Shown piece after piece: positions 33,701 to 44,585 of a DNA stretch of 64,000 nt; position 1 is the first letter of the stretch, and the number at the start of each line of letters is the position of its first letter. The notes beneath the pieces are model-generated. The model saw nothing but the letters and a program-made list of their open reading frames with translations, was not told where the DNA came from and did no database searches. A program made the position numbers and the translations under genes. The DNA comes from Pilatotrama ljubarskyi (Eukaryota; Basidiomycota; Agaricomycetes; Polyporales; Polyporaceae), in contig MU277681.1 of NCBI GenBank assembly GCA_022385805.1, positions 444,160-508,159 on the forward strand. Direction: 5' to 3'.

Positions 33701-36700
33701 GCCGGAACAGGTCGACGGTGTGGTTCGATGCAGGCAGCGGCAGTATCCAGGACCGCACCGCGGTGAACGTGAGTCGACGGAAGCAAACGCAGCGGCAGCC
33801 AGGAACGAACCGGCTGCGAGTGGGCTTCCCCGCGACCGCAAGACCACGCCGGTGTCGACGCTATCAAGTCGCCGGACGCTCCAGGTCGAGGAAGCGTGTG
33901 TCCGCAAACAGAGAGAGGGCGGCAACGAGCCCCCCGGACAGGTGCAGGGGCGCCTTGGGGCCCTCCGAAGCGTAGGTTGAGGGGAGAGTGGGTTGTTGCC
34001 GTACTCCAGAAGACATGCGCGTTCTTGAACGCCTCTGGAACGTAAGGGCACCGGAAGACATAACATCGCGTTAGGTCCTATATCCGCTCCCCTTGAACGT
34101 CGGACGAGCGGGTGCACCGACGAACTGCAGCCGGTAGCCAGTGCAGTCGAAAGCAGGCGCCAGTGTCTCCTCGGCAAGATCCCATAACCAGTTCGCTCGG
34201 CGCGACGTGCACGGAGTGCGATTCTCCCGATCGCGCGCACATCCACTCCAAGCAAGGCTCACGCGGACGGCCCGCTGAGTGACGGACGTCGGGGGGCGGT
34301 GCTCACATTGGCAGATGGAACGGGGCATTGGATCCGTTAGCTGGACCGGCCTCGACGTAGTTGCGGATGCGGGAACGACCGGCTGGCGCGCTGCGGGGAG
34401 ACAGAGTTCGAGTTCGACATTAGCAAATACGCGCGCGGCGTCGGAGGTCGCGGAGCACGTACTGTATTCAACCTACAGGAGGAGCGTGGACAGATGCTGA
34501 TGTGGATCACAGACTGACGCCTCGCGAAGACGTTAGAGGTATTCTTGGGTGATACCCCTTGTACACAGTACTGGATGCGGCCAAACGCCGGCTACTAGTA
34601 TGCATTGACGCGATGTCGAAAGTGGAGCAATGCATGTGACAATCTGTCTGGTGGGCGTCAGCGGGTGTCGGCATGAGACGAGGATGCACGGGAGCATGAC
34701 CAGGTCCGACTCAGATGAACATGCCTTGTCCGGAGTCCAGAGCGCAGTGGCCCATTGCTGCTGCCCGCTGGAGGCCTATGAGGTCCTAACATGTCTAGTC
34801 GAGGTGCTTGCCGGCCGTACTCACGACAGCGCGGCACGTCAGACTACCTATCAAGCAGCCACCCCGTCCCCCAGACACGACGCCGAGGTGCTTCTGGCCC
34901 ATAAACCCTTTCCACTGCCCACATCCACCCCAGATGAACGCGGATCACGAGCTCGGGCACGCCGCTTCTCCATGGCTTCCGCTCGCTCGCCCGCTCAGCC
35001 AGCGTGCATCATCCATTCATCGGGCGAGACGACGTCGCGAGTGGCCAGACCCACCTCGTGCCATGCTGCATCGCAGATGTGGCCAATCTACCAGATCAGG
35101 CAACCCACCCGCGCCAGACGTGGTGTCATCCCAGGGCTTCGTGTCAGGGCGCACAGGTTTAATAAACCGAAGCGCGTCGTCGTCGTCCCCGCATGGCACA
35201 ACCCACGGGAAAGAAGTCGAAGCTCGCGCTTACCCCGCACTTCTCGAGCACCGGCTGGGCTCCGCGGCGTCAACCGCGCAGGCCCCTTACCCCGCACGTT
35301 GCCGTACATCCACTGCAGCTGTCGCACAGTCGCACAGGCGCAGGGTTAACGTTCATGGCCGCCCTGGTCCTGGTCCCTGCCCTGTCAATGTTACATGTCA
35401 ACGACAGCGACATTGACGACGCAGCAACTACGGCAGCAGAGGTACCTGTCCTGTCCTGACCCACATACACGCGCATGTGATGATCCTCCCCAACCACCAC
35501 CACTGAGGAACAGCGAACTCTGTTAAATCAAGCGTGCGCTGGAAAGTTGCGCAGCTGGAACGCCCGTTATGTATGAATGCGGGCGGGGTGGGTCCAGCAC
35601 TGCGAGTCAGCGGGCAGCCGCGTGCCCCGCGTGCCGAGGACGAGCCGTGCGCGAATCTCCCAACCCTCGCTCTCCCGGCTTGCTCTTTCCCCGCATTTGG
35701 GAGTAGGAGGGCGTCGAGCGAGCGCTGCGGCGATCCCGTCGGTGAGATGCGACGCATACGCTCCCACTCTGGGCGTTTCGAGTTCCCGCAAGGCGCAGGC
35801 GACCGAGGCCAGGCCCACCGCAGATGCGACGAGAAAGGCGCGAAAAGCTGTCGTAGTAGCACAGCGGCTGGCACATTGCGAAGACCCAGAGCGTACAGGG
35901 AGGTTCGAGGGGACGTACGTACGTCCTCCAGGCGCGAGCAGCTGACGAGCCAGGCATCACTCTCCGCCGTCTAATCGGAGGGCACATACCCGCCGATGCA
36001 CGGAGAGTGAGAATGACGAGTCATGACCCGGGACATCGTACGGTAGCGGGTCGGCAAACGGAGCAGATGGGCGCGCGGATGCGGGGTCGTGTGTTATGAG
36101 CTCCGGGTATGGGCTGCGTGGGAGATGTGCCGCGTCGGTCAAGCCCTAGGGAACTTCATAGAGAAGCGCAGGCGAAAGAAGATGCAGTGCACGATGGGAG
36201 AAGACCGTCGTCAGGTCGGTCACGCGGTGCCGATTCGTGTCCCACAAAGTGCGCGATTCGGTCGCAAGTTGCACGGAAGTGAGGGCGGGGAGGCGGCGGC
36301 ATGCGACGAAGTGAATCTGGGACTGTGGCCAAAAAACTCGTCGCGCTAGGCCCGAAAAGTGTGGTCCGGAGCCACATAAAGTTGAGGTCCCCGGAGTGCC
36401 TGCACGCGGATCATATTTCAGAAGGTTAGCAAGCTCACAGTTATCCCATCGTACAGTAGAGTTATCCCGACCCGTAACAAATGCGCACCTCTGTTTGACA
36501 CGCGCCCCTTGCTAAAGCTAGTCGTGGAGAGTCATTTCCGCGAAGGCGGAGGATCGACGCATAAGTGACCAAACGCGTCGATACTGTATAGCGGCTGTCT
36601 CTCAAGCATGGGAGGGCGCCGAGCGCGTAACCAGGGCCAATCGCAAGGCATACAATGTTCGCCAACCACGGAAGCTGCGCATACCAGAGTTACATGGTTG

Positions 36701-39700
36701 GCGGAGGTCAGCAGACGACACCGAGGACCCCTCCGTGAAGCGCCGTGAACTTGGTAAGTACTTAGTAGGGATGTGTGACGGCGGCGGCGGCCACATGGGA
36801 TACGATTATGAGACGCAGACCGGTCTGGACCTCGAGCCCGTCGAAGGAGCTCCACCGCGCATCGGAGACGAGGAGAAGTGCCTGGGAGCGGAGGATGCAC
36901 CCCAAGAGACGCATCAAATGCACGCTGGGCCAGATGACCTCCCCCTCCGATTCTCCACTCAGCCAGAGCGCGGACGCTTTGCATCGCATCGTCCTTGCTT
37001 CGAAAGGTGTCCGCGTAGAAGCAGCATCGCATTCGAAAAGTACGAATCCAGAAACGCGCAAGAGAGGCAGGCGGACAGCAGCAGCGGAAAGCCGTCGCAG
37101 TTACGCTCGCCTCGAGCTCCGCTCGCTTACGATGACGTCAACACCGACACCGCTGCGCTCTGCGGCGGCCGGCGTCCCCCTTCCAAGTTCCAGCATCTCG
37201 ATGGGGCTCTGCGACGGCGTGTTCTTGCCATCTTCGAACCTTTCTTGCGCGCATCTCGACGTTCGTGCTCTGTCAGATCATGCATGCAGATCGCCGCCCT
37301 GCCCGACGACGCTCCGACGTCGGTTGAGAATGTTCCAGCGGCGAGCCAATCAGTGTCGAAGTCCAGTCCAGAGCACCAGACCGCTCCTTCGACTCGCAGG
37401 ATGTACTTACCCAGAGACGGCCTCGCGTCCAATCACCGTCTGACCGACGCCCAGGTCGAGCTGAGAAACCAGGTACCCACGCACGGCCATTCGCTCGCGT
37501 GAGCAGAAGAAAGAAGGGACAAATGCGCAAGTCTCGAGTCTCGAGCTCGTTTCCACAGTGGCACCCGGCAGCTGCAGCTGCACCATTCACCCGCCCCCAG
37601 CTGGCTGCGCCCCCGCGATTTTCCCAAGATGCCCAGAGATACCAGATGCCGACCCTGCACTTTGTATTCCTCCCGCATCCCGAACGTCCCGCCACCGCAT
37701 GGTCAGTCCACAGTCCAGAGCTGTACCGTCCCCACCCTCAAACACTCGACTCCGCTGCGCAAGCAATTGCAAGGTAGTAAGGGCAACTGGGGACGCCGCC
37801 AATGACGCGCGCCCCACCCTTTTTTGGCTGAAATTATTATTCCAACATCCCCGCCGGCGCGTCCATTTGATGCGTTTCTCGACTGCACAGTACGCGGTGG
37901 CCGCTGCCCGCCGCAAACGCCTCCTCGGTTCCTCTGCCCATATCGAGCGTACCCGCCCCGCCCCTAGTCGCTGCCCAGTACCCTCTCCGCACCACGATCG
38001 ATAGGCCGCTCTCGCCATCTGCAGTGCAATGCGTGCGTCGCACCCTACGCCACCATCGTATCGCATCGTATACGCGGGTAGGACGCGATCGCATCTCACT
38101 GGCGCCCGGCGGGCCCGGTACGAGACACCTGCCCTCTCGGACGCCCGACCTGCCTCATCGGGCATCGCGCCCTGCAAATCCTTGCGCAAAGTCTCCGTTT
38201 GCGGGCCCGTGCGCCCTCGCGCGATCGCTCGAATCGGCTCGATCGTCTACCGCGCATCGATATCTCGCCAGTGCGCTGTATGATCCATCGACATCGACGG
38301 CTGCAGCTGCCTCCTCTCAGCTGGTGCCCGCTACCGGGAGGGAAAGCCCCGGCGCGCGACCGCGGTGCTCGACGTCGGCTGTTCCTGGCGACCACGCTGT
38401 CTGTCCGAGGGTTGCCTGACGCGAACGAGGACGCTTGCCGCACGGTCTGGACTCTGGCCACTGTGGCCAACAAGCCTGATGCGTGGCGGGAGGGGTTTTG
38501 CCTGGCCAATGGTGTAGAGGGCGCGCCCGCCTCTCGTTGGTTGGCCAGTTGCGTTCGTGTCTGGGGACTCGGATCCGGATCTGGCACGCGACATACGCTT
38601 GTAGGTTGTATATAGTTTGTCCAAGTGCGGTCGAATTCCGAGCATGTTCGTTGCAGCGTTTGGAGTTATGCTGACGTCTAGGAGGACGGCTCGTGATTCT
38701 CTCCCTGGTCTCGGACGGCGGCGCGTGAAGAACTCGGAAGACCTTTTACAAGACCGCGTCGAACATGTCCTCGACAATTCAAGCATACACGCGCTCGTTC
38801 GATCGCCCGTGTCCTCCAGATACAGCAGCGGATCTCGCGCAGAGACCTGTTTACTCGCCGGGGCGGCTGCGACGCCACCGTCGTCCTCACGTTTCCTGGA
38901 CTTCTCGAGTCGGGGACCTGATCAGCTCGACGCGATGGAGAGTAACCGCATCGCGAACGCGAACGCGGCGAAGCCAGGACCAGCGCCACAGCTCGAGAGC
39001 GACAGCGGCCACCGTCATCGCAGTACGAGTCTTCTTGTCTTCTGCGGACTTTTCGTCTTTCTTTCTCTCGTGCGGCCCCGGACCGGCACCGATCGCGAAG
39101 GCTTCTTCTCTTGTTCTTTAGAGGCCGACGTGTACAGCACTTGCTGCGAGTTGAGAACGTTCAACGAGCGTCAACACATCCTCTCGCGAGGGCTCAAAGT
39201 ACGGCATCAAGCCCTGCGCGGAATATCCTAGCATTTGCCTACATATGCCTGCGCTCACGACTTCTACGCCAAGGCAGCAACATGACGTCGACTCCGAGCG
39301 CAGCAGAGACTGCAGCCTGCAGACAAACGCTGCTGGACCCTCCGCGGCATTCTTAACAACCATGCACCCCCACGACGAACCACCACACGGCGTGATTCAA
39401 GCGTGATCGCATGCCGACCACCCCGCTCTCCGCACTAGTGTCTCACAAACGACGACGTCGACGTCACACCTCACGCTGCAAGTTGACCTGACCTCGCGAG
39501 CCTCGGCCTGGCTCACACAAGCGCGTGCAGTCATTCCTCCGACGGGTCCAATCCAATTGATTCAGACGGGCACTCGCACTACGTAGAGTATGTACACGTA
39601 GAGTTACAGTACGCGGCCCTTCATATCGAGTTGTGGGGTTGGCACGCACCGCGGCCTCGTGCCGCCCGCCCGCCCCTAGGCCCCGAGTCTCGCAGGTGTA

Positions 39701-40200
39701 GAGCTTACCCCGTTGGGCGCAATAGATGTATGAGATCAATTTCGCTAGCCCAGACGACAACTTGGCTCGTCGAAGGTTAGATACATTATTGTAGTGACTT
39801 TGAGCCCGTCCCCCTCCGCCCTGCGTGCATTCATCCAAACTCCAGGCTCGCTTTGCCCGCCTGCGGAATAGGACACCGTCATGACCGGTACCCTGAAGAC
39901 TTCGCGACAAGGGCGCGTCGAAAGGAGGCGGTGGAATGCACACGATGACGCAGAGCGTCCAGTTCGCACACAGGGGAGTGGTCTGTTTGTACACGTCAAT
40001 TCATTACTATGCATCCTATCGTACTAAGGGACAGAAAGTGATGATTGGGTAACGTCGTCGCGGGTCGTACAAGACGGACAGAGCGCGCCGCGGCCCCGAA
40101 CTCGAGGGACCACAGAGCGCGCAAACGGGGAGGAGATTGGGGGCCGAATAACACCAGGGCGGGAGGGTAACACAAGTCCGTGCGTGTCCTGCGCGGTATC
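30740..40200. other. Long gene-poor region without recognisable genes
   Basis: Over about 9.5 kb I find no frame with clear codon bias, known motif, or splice-linked exons. The sequence is GC- and CpG-rich, so it has not been heavily depleted of CpG. Scattered open frames reach at most about 260 codons and overlap on several frames, as expected at this GC content. Isolated consensus splice donors occur (for example near 36752 on + and near 37404 on -). I see no long repeats, no terminal repeats, and no reverse transcriptase or transposase motif. By eye I found no tRNA. It may hold non-coding transcripts or decayed elements. Confidence 0.6.
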
Positions 40201-41060
40201 ATCCATCGTATGCGTGCGGTATCGAGGGATGTGGGCGTGTGGAGGGAGGATGGGAGGGAGTTAGGTAGGTCGGGTAGATTATGATAGGGTAGGCGGGGGA
40301 ATGCGAGTATGCGATGCGGGGAATGCGATGGATGGATGATGACGATGCTGGCAGAGATGCGATGGGGTGCGCGAGGATGATGCCGGGACGCGTGCGGGAG
40401 TGCGCTAGAAGTACACAATGTCAAGGAAACCAAGAAGAGACGAGACGAGAACGACAAAGCGAGCAACATGGACAACGAAACAAAACAACTGCGAATAAGT
40501 ACTACTCGGTTCGTGATCATACAACCCCAGGGAAGAGAGGCGAGAGACAGGGAAGGAAAAGCCAAAAAAAAAACGAACGGAGGAGATCCGAGAGACCAAA
40601 CGAGCGACGGGAGGCGAGCGATACCGATACACGAATGTACAGGTCCTCGTGGCGGAAGGGGGTCCGAAACGAGGCCGGCGGAAGGGCGCGGACGCATGCC
40701 CCGAAGAAGGCCCGTGGTGCCCAGCGCGGGCGGTGGTAATACAGATAATATACACTGCGGCGTATCTCACATTTTGTTGCGCTGGGCGCGTGAGGAGCAT
40801 CCCGCTGCGGCCATAAAGGGTGCGGCGACGAGGTTGCACGCGGCGAGTAGGCGGGTCGTAGCGTAGTCGAGTATAGCACGTTAGGGTAACGTTAGACCGA
40901 GGGCGGGCGGGCGTTAGGGTAGGAAGTAGCAAGGGCGGGGCGGGGCGAGGCGAGAGCATGCGGCGACGGGCGAATAACTCAGATGGTGCAATGCGGGGGA
41001 TGCGGCGATGCGAGTGACTGTGCGTGGGTACGATGCAAGCTGCCGAGCGGCGGCAGGGTA
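40201..41060 (+). other. G-rich, C-poor block downstream of the Ecl1-like gene
   Basis: Lines 40201-40320 contain 58 G but only 12 C in 120 bases by hand count, with many GGG runs. The skew fades toward 41060. On the minus strand this is a C/T-rich stretch 3' of the zinc-protein gene. It could be a long untranslated region, a pyrimidine-rich leader of an unseen minus-strand transcript, or a G-quadruplex-prone segment. Confidence 0.75.
40884..40922 (+). repeat. Two isolated TTAGGGT units
   Basis: TTAGGGTA occurs twice within about 40 bases (CGTTAGGGTAAC and GCGTTAGGGTAG), matching the usual fungal telomere unit. They are not tandem, so this is at best a trace of an interstitial telomere-like sequence and may be chance in a G-rich block. 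Confidence 0.3.
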
Positions 41061-41247
41061 TGGCGCAACGGCGGGCGGAGGTATCGAGGTATCGACAATG
41101 GGGGTATGCGTGTGATGCTGGTATGGACAGAGATGACGATGCAGTGCGTGGTATGCAAGTGCCGGATATCGGTGTGCAGATGATAGGCGCAGAAAGCGAT
41201 GGCGACGATACCTCGCCCGCCGTCGCCGGCCGATGAGCTCGCCGTGC

Positions 41248-43105
41248 TTAGTCGCGCGCGCCGCCGAAGAGGAAGAGCCGCTTGATGGGCTCGTAAACTT
41301 CGACCTCGACCTCGACCTCTTGCTCGACGCCGTCGATGATCTTCTTCTCGATGCGCTTCTCGATCTTCGGCTGACGAGGCATGATGGGGTAGGTGAAGGT
41401 CTCTGAGGCGTAGCTCCATGCCCGCGCTGGAAGGAGCAGTACGATGAGTATATGGAAGCTGTGGCGACCATGACAATACTCACTGTTTGCCGGCATCTGT
41501 GGACGAGTAGTCGGCGCAGAGCATACCGCGGCCCGCGTTGCAGTGAGGTCCTCTTCGTCGCTCTGCGTTTCCACGGTATCCACGCTCGCGTCGCTATTCT
41601 GGCGACTGAGGGGACTCCGCCTCCTGCCTGCCATGGAGCCGACCGTGCTGAGAGTGGCGCTGGTGCTGCCCCAAGATGTGCTTGAGCTCCCGTCGATACT
41701 CGACACGCTCGAGTTAACACGGCGCATCTTGACGTCGGGAACAAGGAGGCGACCCTCTGCGCCAGGCTTCACGAGGGAGACCTCGCGAGCGAGAGCGGAG
41801 CGGGTCGAGCCGGTGGGGGAGGTAGAGAGACCCGCGTTACGTGCGTGATTGTGGAGGGAATTGCGAGACTCTGACCGCCGAGTGAACGATGCCGAGTATT
41901 GCCTGTACATCTTCTCGGTCGAAGGGTCCATGACGCGAGCAGGAAGTGACGACGCCGACGAGGAACGGTTGGGGACGGCCTCAGCCGCAGGCTTGTTTTC
42001 GCCAAGCGTGGAGTAGACGCCGCGAGAGCGATGAGGGGTAGCGACATACGAGCCGTACGCGCGTACCGCAGCCTCGTCAGTGTCGGTCCTGGTGAAGTCG
42101 CGCGGAGGTGCGAAGCCGTAGACGCTAGCGCGCCAAGCTTGTGACCCGTCCGTCCATCCGGGGATGGGCTTGTTGTCATCCTCCGGATCATTGTATACTG
42201 GTGCGCCCCACACGGTTCGCTTTGGCTTCTCCGGACATAGCGCGGCCTGGATGCGGCGAGCCGCCATCATGATACCACCCTCGAGACGAGGAGCGGGCTG
42301 CTCCTCTGTTGAGGGCTTCGTCGGCTTGCGAACAAAGGGCAACGGAGGGGGAAGAGGTGCGAAGCCGTAGAAGGCGGAAAGGCGCGAGTATGCCTCTTCA
42401 TGGCAATCCGCCTTCTCAGCGGTGGCATGTACGGGGGCGGTAGTCACGGTGGGGGAGGCAATGGGGGAGCGCGACTCATATGACCCGCCGCTACCGCTGG
42501 AGGAGTCGCTGTCGTCGGTCACCGACGGACAATCGGGGGACGAGCTACTGGCGACGGGAGGAGGACGAGGAGAGCCGCACCGCTCCGGGTTGTAGTTGAT
42601 GTCGAACGCACTGTGGGTGGCTTGGAGGTCGGCGAGGCGACACTCGTCGGAGCAATAGAGGGGAGCAGGACTTTGGTCGATGACGGTGCGGTGGCGGACA
42701 GGAGCAGATGGTTTGGAGGGTTCGGGGGGCGCGTCGGACTTTAGGTCCTGCGGGGGAGAGACCTTTGTGGGGGAGCGCTTGATAGTGCCGTTGGGCTTTA
42801 CGCGACCCGTACCGTGGACGAGGCCTGCTGCCCGAGGGCGGATGGTGCCGGTCTTTCCGCGGGTAAGACGGGGGTGCGCATCCTGCTGGGAAGATGTTTT
42901 GGACTCTGGATGAGGAAGAAAGGTGAGCGCGAGTACAAAGAAAAAGGCGCGTGTTGTGATGCTCACGGGTGGTGGTGGAGGGTGGGGGCGCGGTGGGGGT
43001 GGGCTGTTGTTGTGCGGGGACGGGGACGTGGAGGCGTTTGGGAACTATCTGGCGAGCGCAGACGGGACACCAGATAGAGTCGAACGGGATGTCGACGGTG
43101 TCCAT
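41248..43105 (-). CDS. Ecl1-type zinc-binding protein (chronological lifespan factor family)
   Basis: Three exons on the minus strand, 43105-42967, 42905-41484 and 41426-41248, encode 579 residues. The head has a split cysteine motif: WCPVCARQI near residue 12 and LYCSDECRLAD near residue 105, the Ecl1/2/3 zinc-binding pattern (fission yeast Ecl1 extends chronological lifespan and responds to nutrient and metal stress). Between them is a Pro/Lys-rich linker, after them a long Ser/Pro-rich region. The last exon carries SYASETFTYPIMP and ends with a Glu/Val-rich strand and YEPIKRLFLFGG, a well-ordered tail. Length is far above the short yeast Ecl1 (about 80 residues), as in other basidiomycete versions. 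Junction frames agree at both introns (62 and 57 bases). Confidence 0.82.
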
Positions 43106-44130
43106 GGTGGCGGGGCGGGGGAGGGCTGTCGGAGAGAAGGGCGGATGGATCGCCAGCCCGGGCTTATAACCAACTTGGTCCTGACGCTCGTCTGTCCTCC
43201 GGGCCCCCCGCCGCAGAATTAGTTTCCAATTATTTTCCGACAAGGCCGCATCTGCATCTGCATCTCAATCGGCCATGGCCATGTTTCAACCCTGGCGGCC
43301 AGATCGGATCTCGCTTTGGCTCCCGATTCGGACGCAGCGTCTCATTGGACGCATAGACACCGATCCGACTCCCATCCTTTTGCCGAGCCAATGGCGCCTC
43401 GAGCCAATCAGTCCAGGCCCTCCCCGTCCAATCCCTGCTCCTCCTGCGTGCTGCCATTACGTCTTGTCTCCTCCTCCCAGCAGTCCATTCTCCTCCATCT
43501 CCATCCTCATCTCGTCCTTGTCCTCCTCGCGCTCCCCACACGCCCCGTCCCGTGTGCACCATCGTCTTGTGCCCCCGGGCAGCGTATGCAGCGCACACCC
43601 CAGCGAAATCCTCCCCCAGCGCCCTCGCTCTGCGCGCGTGAATATGCACACGCGCGTCTGCGGTCCAGACCACGGCCACAGCGCCAGCATGGCGGCTGCT
43701 CATCGGCGCAATCGCTCTCCCCGGATTTTCCCCCCGGCGCCCGCCCTCTGTCGCCCATGCCACGGCCATCTCCACTTTACGGCACCTGCCTCGTTTGGCC
43801 ACCTGTTCCTCCCGGCCAATCCCTGTCGCTTCCCCGGCCCTCTCTTCCCGCCCGGCGCCTCTCCCCGCACGGTTCCTCCCGGCGCAAATCAGGCGCCTCC
43901 CCTTCCCCGCACTCCCTCTCCCCGCAAACGCCCTCCGTGGCCACTTCGGACGCCCTCTCGTCTCCTGCTTCCCCGGCCTGCTCCACTCCATCCCTCCTCG
44001 GTCTCCGCCCGTGATTCCCTCGTACCACCTCGCCGCCCGTCGCAACCGTCTTTGCCTGCACCTGTCTGCCTGCTCGTGTCTTGCTTTGTGTTATCTTTGT
44101 ATCCCTCACACCATAGAACGTCCATCAGCA
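43106..44130 (+). promoter_or_regulatory. Pyrimidine-rich block upstream of the Ecl1-like gene
   Basis: The + strand is strongly C/T-rich from about 43400 to 44100: 92 of 120 bases at 43441-43560 are pyrimidines by count. The minus-strand gene at 43105 must have its promoter here. A run of three GCATCT units sits at about 43248-43265. On the + strand the block looks like a basidiomycete promoter or leader running toward the ATG at 44131. Confidence 0.5.
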
Positions 44131-44585
44131 TGCACAACCAATCCCAGGGCTCGCCACTCATCATCTCCGCGCCTTACCTCCCAGCATCCGACAGAGCCTC
44201 GTCCTCCGCCACTCTCACATCAGTTCCATCCGTCTCATCCATGCACACCGCTGACCATACGACCGAGCTCAAACCATCAACCGCAACCCCATCCCATCGC
44301 ACCATCACCCACCATCCATCGTTCCCTCCTCCTGCTATCGCGTTCACATCGCCCTCCGAGGCTCCGACTTCCGAGACCGCTGTCATGCGCCCCGAACCCC
44401 CTAACATGATCCCTCCCTCAGCGGTCCGCCTGCATTATAACGAGATATCGATGCATCTGCGCACTCCGCTCGCGCTCTGTCGAATGCCTAGATCCTATCG
44501 CTGTCGCCTGATTTCATTCTCCAGCCCATGCTGCGTTCCATACCGATTATCTATCGTTCTCGCTGACAATATGACTTCGGACTGA
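44131..44585 (+). CDS. Doubtful small protein, 151 codons
   Basis: An ATG in fair context (CAGCATGCAC) follows the long pyrimidine-rich stretch and opens a frame of Ser/Thr/Pro-rich residues (from MHNQSQGSPLIISAPYLP) ending in TGA. I recognise no domain. The same frame is open far upstream because the region is C/T-rich, so the open length alone means little. It could be a genuine small gene, an upstream frame of a longer spliced transcript, or nothing. Confidence 0.25.

Noticed and set aside
33674..34255. Minus-strand frame of 193 codons as a transposon remnant
   Set aside because: No transposase, integrase or reverse-transcriptase motif is visible, and several other frames overlap it.
39996..40697. 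Minus-strand open frame of about 230 codons
   Set aside because: It reads the C/T-rich strand of the skewed block; Ser/Leu/Pro composition with no motif, and several frames are open at once.
40884..40922. Interstitial telomere array
   Set aside because: Only two separated TTAGGG units in a G-rich block; chance is enough.
43275..44130. Upstream extension of the doubtful 44131 frame to over 430 codons
   Set aside because: The added part is only the translation of a pyrimidine-rich stretch (Pro/Ser/Leu) with no conserved feature.
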